A stretch of DNA of 64,000 bases from NCBI GenBank assembly GCA_905221605.1, contig CAJNDS010000209.1:64001-128000 (forward strand), written 5' to 3'. The position numbers were made by a program, and so were the translations under genes. Within the stretch, counting starts at the first letter, position 1. Each line of letters opens with the position of its first letter. This DNA comes from Symbiodinium natans (taxonomy: Eukaryota; Sar; Dinophyceae; Suessiales; Symbiodiniaceae). This document shows positions 60,610-64,000 of this stretch, in pieces. The notes under the pieces were generated by a model, which worked only from the letters and a program-made list of their open reading frames with translations, was not told the origin of the DNA and searched no databases.

Positions 60610-63600
60610 AAATATTGGGAAACCTTCATTGTTGACGGATGCCAGCCTGCCAGCAAGGCCTCGCCATCTTCGACGACACGATGACCGATCAGAACCTGCT
60701 GAGTCGCACAGGGCAAGCCCGAAGATTCCTCCAAGCGAGGTGCTTTATAGGTATGTGGCTTGCAGGGTTTATGGATCGGGTTGTTTGTGGTTGGGGGGGA
60801 TTGGGCCTCACCCAAAGCCCTCAAACAAAACATCGAGTGGCTTGGGGCCCTGAGCCTGTCCTTCTTGGGGTCTCACCTCGTATCCTTGAACGAAACCTCC
60901 GGAAAGGGAGAGACGGGCCCGCGAACGACCAAGGGACATGGTCAAAGTCTGTGAAACAACTATATGCGTCATGACATCTGCCCGAGAATAACCTTTAACG
61001 CAAAACTAGACCCAAAACCAGACGTGAACGAATTCAAGCCCTCCGAATATAGACCCATCCCTAACCGAAATGGAGACTTATCATACTCAACGGGGCTTTT
61101 TGGTGGGCCTTTTTGCCCTTCTGTCCTCGACTGCCTGCTTGAGCTCCTGGCTGCATGCCTGTCGAGGCAGCGCATAGCGGCCAATCTGCTGGCCCCCGGG
61201 CCCGTGGACCACAAAAGCTACCTCTTCAGAGGCTTTTTGGTTTAAGGTTTAGGGTTTAGGAGGCAGGAGGTTGGGAGTTGTGGGTTTGAAGTCTTGGGGC
61301 AGTTGCGTCACGTTGCATCCTTTGTGGGGGTTTGGGGGACTACCCTCTGAGTCTGCACGTACAACCTTTTCACCAAGCATTATCCTGCTTACCTTGTCAT
61401 CAGTAACTACTCCCTTTCCTCTCCAGTGGATCACTGACAGGTGCCATACTGCAGCTTTGAGGGTGCCTTCTGTTGTGGAACAGCAATGAGAGAGGGGCTC
61501 AGGCTGTACACACGGGCCAAGTCGGGTTTGATGCATGGAGGCCTGGCCTTGTCCTCTGGTGCCATGGCTTTGAAGCTCAACTGGCTATGATGTTGGAGTC
61601 AGAAACAAATCTCGCAACAGCAGCTACCACAGAAGCTCCATTGGGCATTCATGGCATATCCGTAATGATGAATGGGCAAGGATTCGGGCGGTCTGGTCCA
61701 TCTACACTAGAATGACTGTTGAAAGAGGGGACGGCTACCTAGGGCTAGGGTTTGGGGAATGCTGCTCATGCACACATGCCGTGTATAAGAACATGTATGC
61801 ATGTTTGCATTCATGTGGGCGAAGATGCACCTGCACGTGGACGAATGTGTCTGTCCATGCGTTTCTTTGTGTAAATGGCGTGTTTTTGTCTGACACCTGG
61901 AATATAAGGCAAACGCCTGAAGGAGAAGGCACAACTGTACACCAGTGATTGATGGAGGCCATCAGAAGCTACTAACAAGTTCCGCAATCTCTAAGATGCG
62001 GGCTGATACTATACCCTGACCCCAGGTGGAAATCAGCAAATAACTGCAAAATTAGCAGCAAGAAGCGGTACCTATCGAAGCTGGCTGTGGTCAACAAAAG
62101 TCTTACTCTTGTCATGGGCACATAAACTGCAAGAGTAATCGGACCTACGTCGGCTAAACGCAGTATTCCTGGCAGCGGAATACGGCAAATAGTCATTGAA
62201 CTGGCGTTCGATGATATGAACCAAGAAAAGCCGAAGAACATCGTACATAGATGTAACATGTACCACTGGATGCAATCGTCTTGGACAATTCCTTGCCAGA
62301 CCGAAGAACCTTAAGCCACCAAGCTGAGCCCAACAGCCCCTCCAAGAATTGTTGCTCAGTCTTGTTGTTCTCGTAAACCCCAAGACTCAGCCCAAAAGCC
62401 CCAACTGCACTCTCGGCAAGTTCCTGGCCTGGGCTGCTTTCTGCCCCGCTGAGTCCAAAGGCTATGCAGCCGGCAAGAAAGAGGCCAGCCGCCTCTCGCA
62501 AGCACAAATGGCAAACATGGGAGTTGGAGAACATTTGCGAAACTTTCTGCCCCGGAGCCCAAACAGCCAAACTAAGCGCCCCAAGTCCCCATGAACTCCG
62601 AAATCCATCAAGCCCTGCAGCTCCCAAGCCCCCATAAATTTAACTCCCAAGACTGCCAGGCTCCATATTCCTTGAAACACGTTTAGGGGGGGGGGGGGGG
62701 TCAGTTTAGGGTTCAGGGTTTGTTTAGGGGGGGGGGTTGACGAAAAAGCCCGCAACTCTCTCACCAAGGCCAAAGCGGCCCATCCATGCGCTGGGGCATC
62801 CAGATGCGGTCCTGTACTTCCGACTGAAGTCTCCAGCACAACTTGTCCAAACCCTTTTTCTCTTCTGCACCAGGCCTCTCTAGATCTCCGAACCCTAAAC
62901 CCTAAAACCCCTAAAGCCTGTAAGGCTTTGTCCTCCAGCCTGTCGCACACGACAGCCCAACACCTTGGCAGAGCCATCCCGCAGGGTAGCATACACCAAT
63001 CCTAACACCAGAGGTATCTATGAGGTTAACGTAGAGTCCCAGAAAGGGTTCGCATTCAGAGAACTACCCCAATCAGCAACGCGTAGAGGCCCCATCTTCC
63101 CTGTGGTTCGGCCTGCCAGGTCGTCCCTGGGAGCAGAGCTGCCCAGGTGGCCATGGCGACCAAGGCGATGGCAAAGCCTCCCTCCATCGAGGCACCGATA
63201 CCTGTGGACAGGGAGGGTTACGAACTTCGTATATCTCGCTCGTCGCTTGCGCGAGCAGCGGCGCATCCTCCATGCAAGGTTCTGCCGTCTGAGTAGCGGG
63301 GGCGGGGGAGGTATGCAGTAAGCTCGAGTTCCAGGGAACAACCATCCAGGGGTGTATGGACGGGCGCATGCTGTACCCTTGCAATTGGTGACGCTGTCTG
63401 CTGTTTGCTCACTTCACCAGGAACCGCAAGTGGAAATACAGAAATTTGCTGGAAAGTAAGTGAGGCGACAACGTACAGTTCCGGCACCGTCTGTTCTCAA
63501 GAACCCCAACAAACAACGCGAAACATCATGATAAGCATCCCCCCTCCCCATATCAAGAAAAAATTGCTAGACATCAAGAAAACTGAGTAAGCGACTGATA

Positions 63601-64000
63601 CCAAGAAAAGCCCGTGTTGCGCAGCGCCCCCCTCACCCTGTTTGTTCGCATGTTGTTTGCAAATAGGGCGGCTGCCACCCCCAACCCCCCCGCTCCTTTA
63701 AACCGTGCAAACTTGCTTCAAAGAACTTCCTAAACATTCCTTCAAAATCTCCACCCCTCTCGTTCTCGCATTGTCTGTGTGTGTGTGCAAATGGAAGGGG
63801 CGCTGCCCCGCCCCCTGCACCACCCCCGCACCAGCCCCTCGCATCTTTAAGCCGTGCAAACTTACTTTGAACTTCAAAGAAGATCGCACCATCAGTAAAC
63901 ATTCCTTCAGGTCCATATGAATCCTTTTCAGACCTTTCGGGAAAGGACTGACAGCGCGATCTTCTTTAAGGTTCTTTGAAGCAAGTTTGCACGGCCCCAC
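60610..64000. other. Flank with weak exon candidates and poly-G tracts
   Basis: Minus-strand coding-like pieces: LREAAGLFLAGCIAFGLSGA, continuing into ESAVGAFGLSLGVYENNKTE (about 62.35-62.5 kb), and MEDAPLLAQATSEIYEVRNP (about 63.2-63.28 kb). Neither is recognised. Poly-G tracts lie at 62686-62700 and 62726-62737, and TTTAGGG words near 61240 and 62690-62725. An imperfect duplication is seen near the right end (63700-63760 and 63855-63915 share GTGCAAACTT and CATTCCTTCA words). Confidence 0.35.

Noticed and set aside
1-64000. CRISPR arrays, bacterial operons, rRNA or tRNA genes
   Set aside because: No regular repeat-spacer array, no ribosome-binding-site pattern and no recognisable rRNA or tRNA sequence was found; gene and intron features are eukaryotic. 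A covariance-model scan for tRNAs could not be run.

Overview
The window looks like nuclear DNA of a eukaryotic alga, most likely a dinoflagellate (Symbiodiniaceae-like). The grounds are: long intron-poor genes arranged in one direction, a triplicated gene block, a GC-AG intron, large multi-membrane proteins with ephrin-receptor-like Cys-rich repeats, degenerate telomere-type CCCTAAA words, and many simple repeats. Nearly all recognisable genes lie on the minus strand. The species assignment is inference. A 100-N assembly gap lies at 19547-19646.

Region 1 (2.4-19.8 kb) is a compact, one-direction cluster. Read 5' to 3' on the minus strand it holds: a non-LTR-type reverse transcriptase fused to zinc fingers and a ubiquitin-specific-protease-like domain (15207 to the gap); a broken unknown gene X (14021-15117); a small Cys-rich ORF; a 628-aa unknown; a dual-specificity-type phosphatase; a Pro/Ser-rich protein; and four paralogous unknown proteins D, C, B and A. 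The whole cluster, and nothing else in the window, carries 22 copies of a 19-base sequence, CGAGTGAGGTCNCCTCCTG, all in the coding orientation. Most copies form the tip of an imperfect palindrome whose arms differ from copy to copy yet pair with each other. Copies sit at or just after stop codons, at or just before start codons, and in frame inside two long proteins. This is the strongest candidate for an undescribed system. It could be a mobile palindrome, a cassette-boundary site, or an RNA punctuation signal for a polycistronic transcript.

Region 2 (20.0-33.9 kb) is exon/intron-like or non-coding DNA. It holds a protein of about eleven 34-residue repeats (20.0-22.4 kb), a duplicated 0.65-kb segment (22.8 and 24.2 kb), degenerate telomere-like sequence, several microsatellites, and a long stem-loop at 30864-30996 resembling a small-RNA precursor or a MITE. 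Only scattered candidate exons can be pointed to.

Region 3 (about 33.9-57.6 kb) is a threefold tandem repeat of 7-9 kb units. Each unit carries one intact single-exon gene of 1130-1132 codons (solute-binding-like ectodomain, ephrin-receptor-like Cys repeats, multi-membrane C-terminal half). Just upstream of each lies the 5' part of a phosphagen (arginine/creatine) kinase gene, decayed to different degrees in the three units. The unit edges hold microsatellites and a GCGAAGAC-type minisatellite.

Region 4 (57.6-64 kb) has GA-rich simple sequence, one 699-codon gene with a C-terminal DC1/C1-like zinc domain (58465-60564), and flanks with only weak exon candidates.
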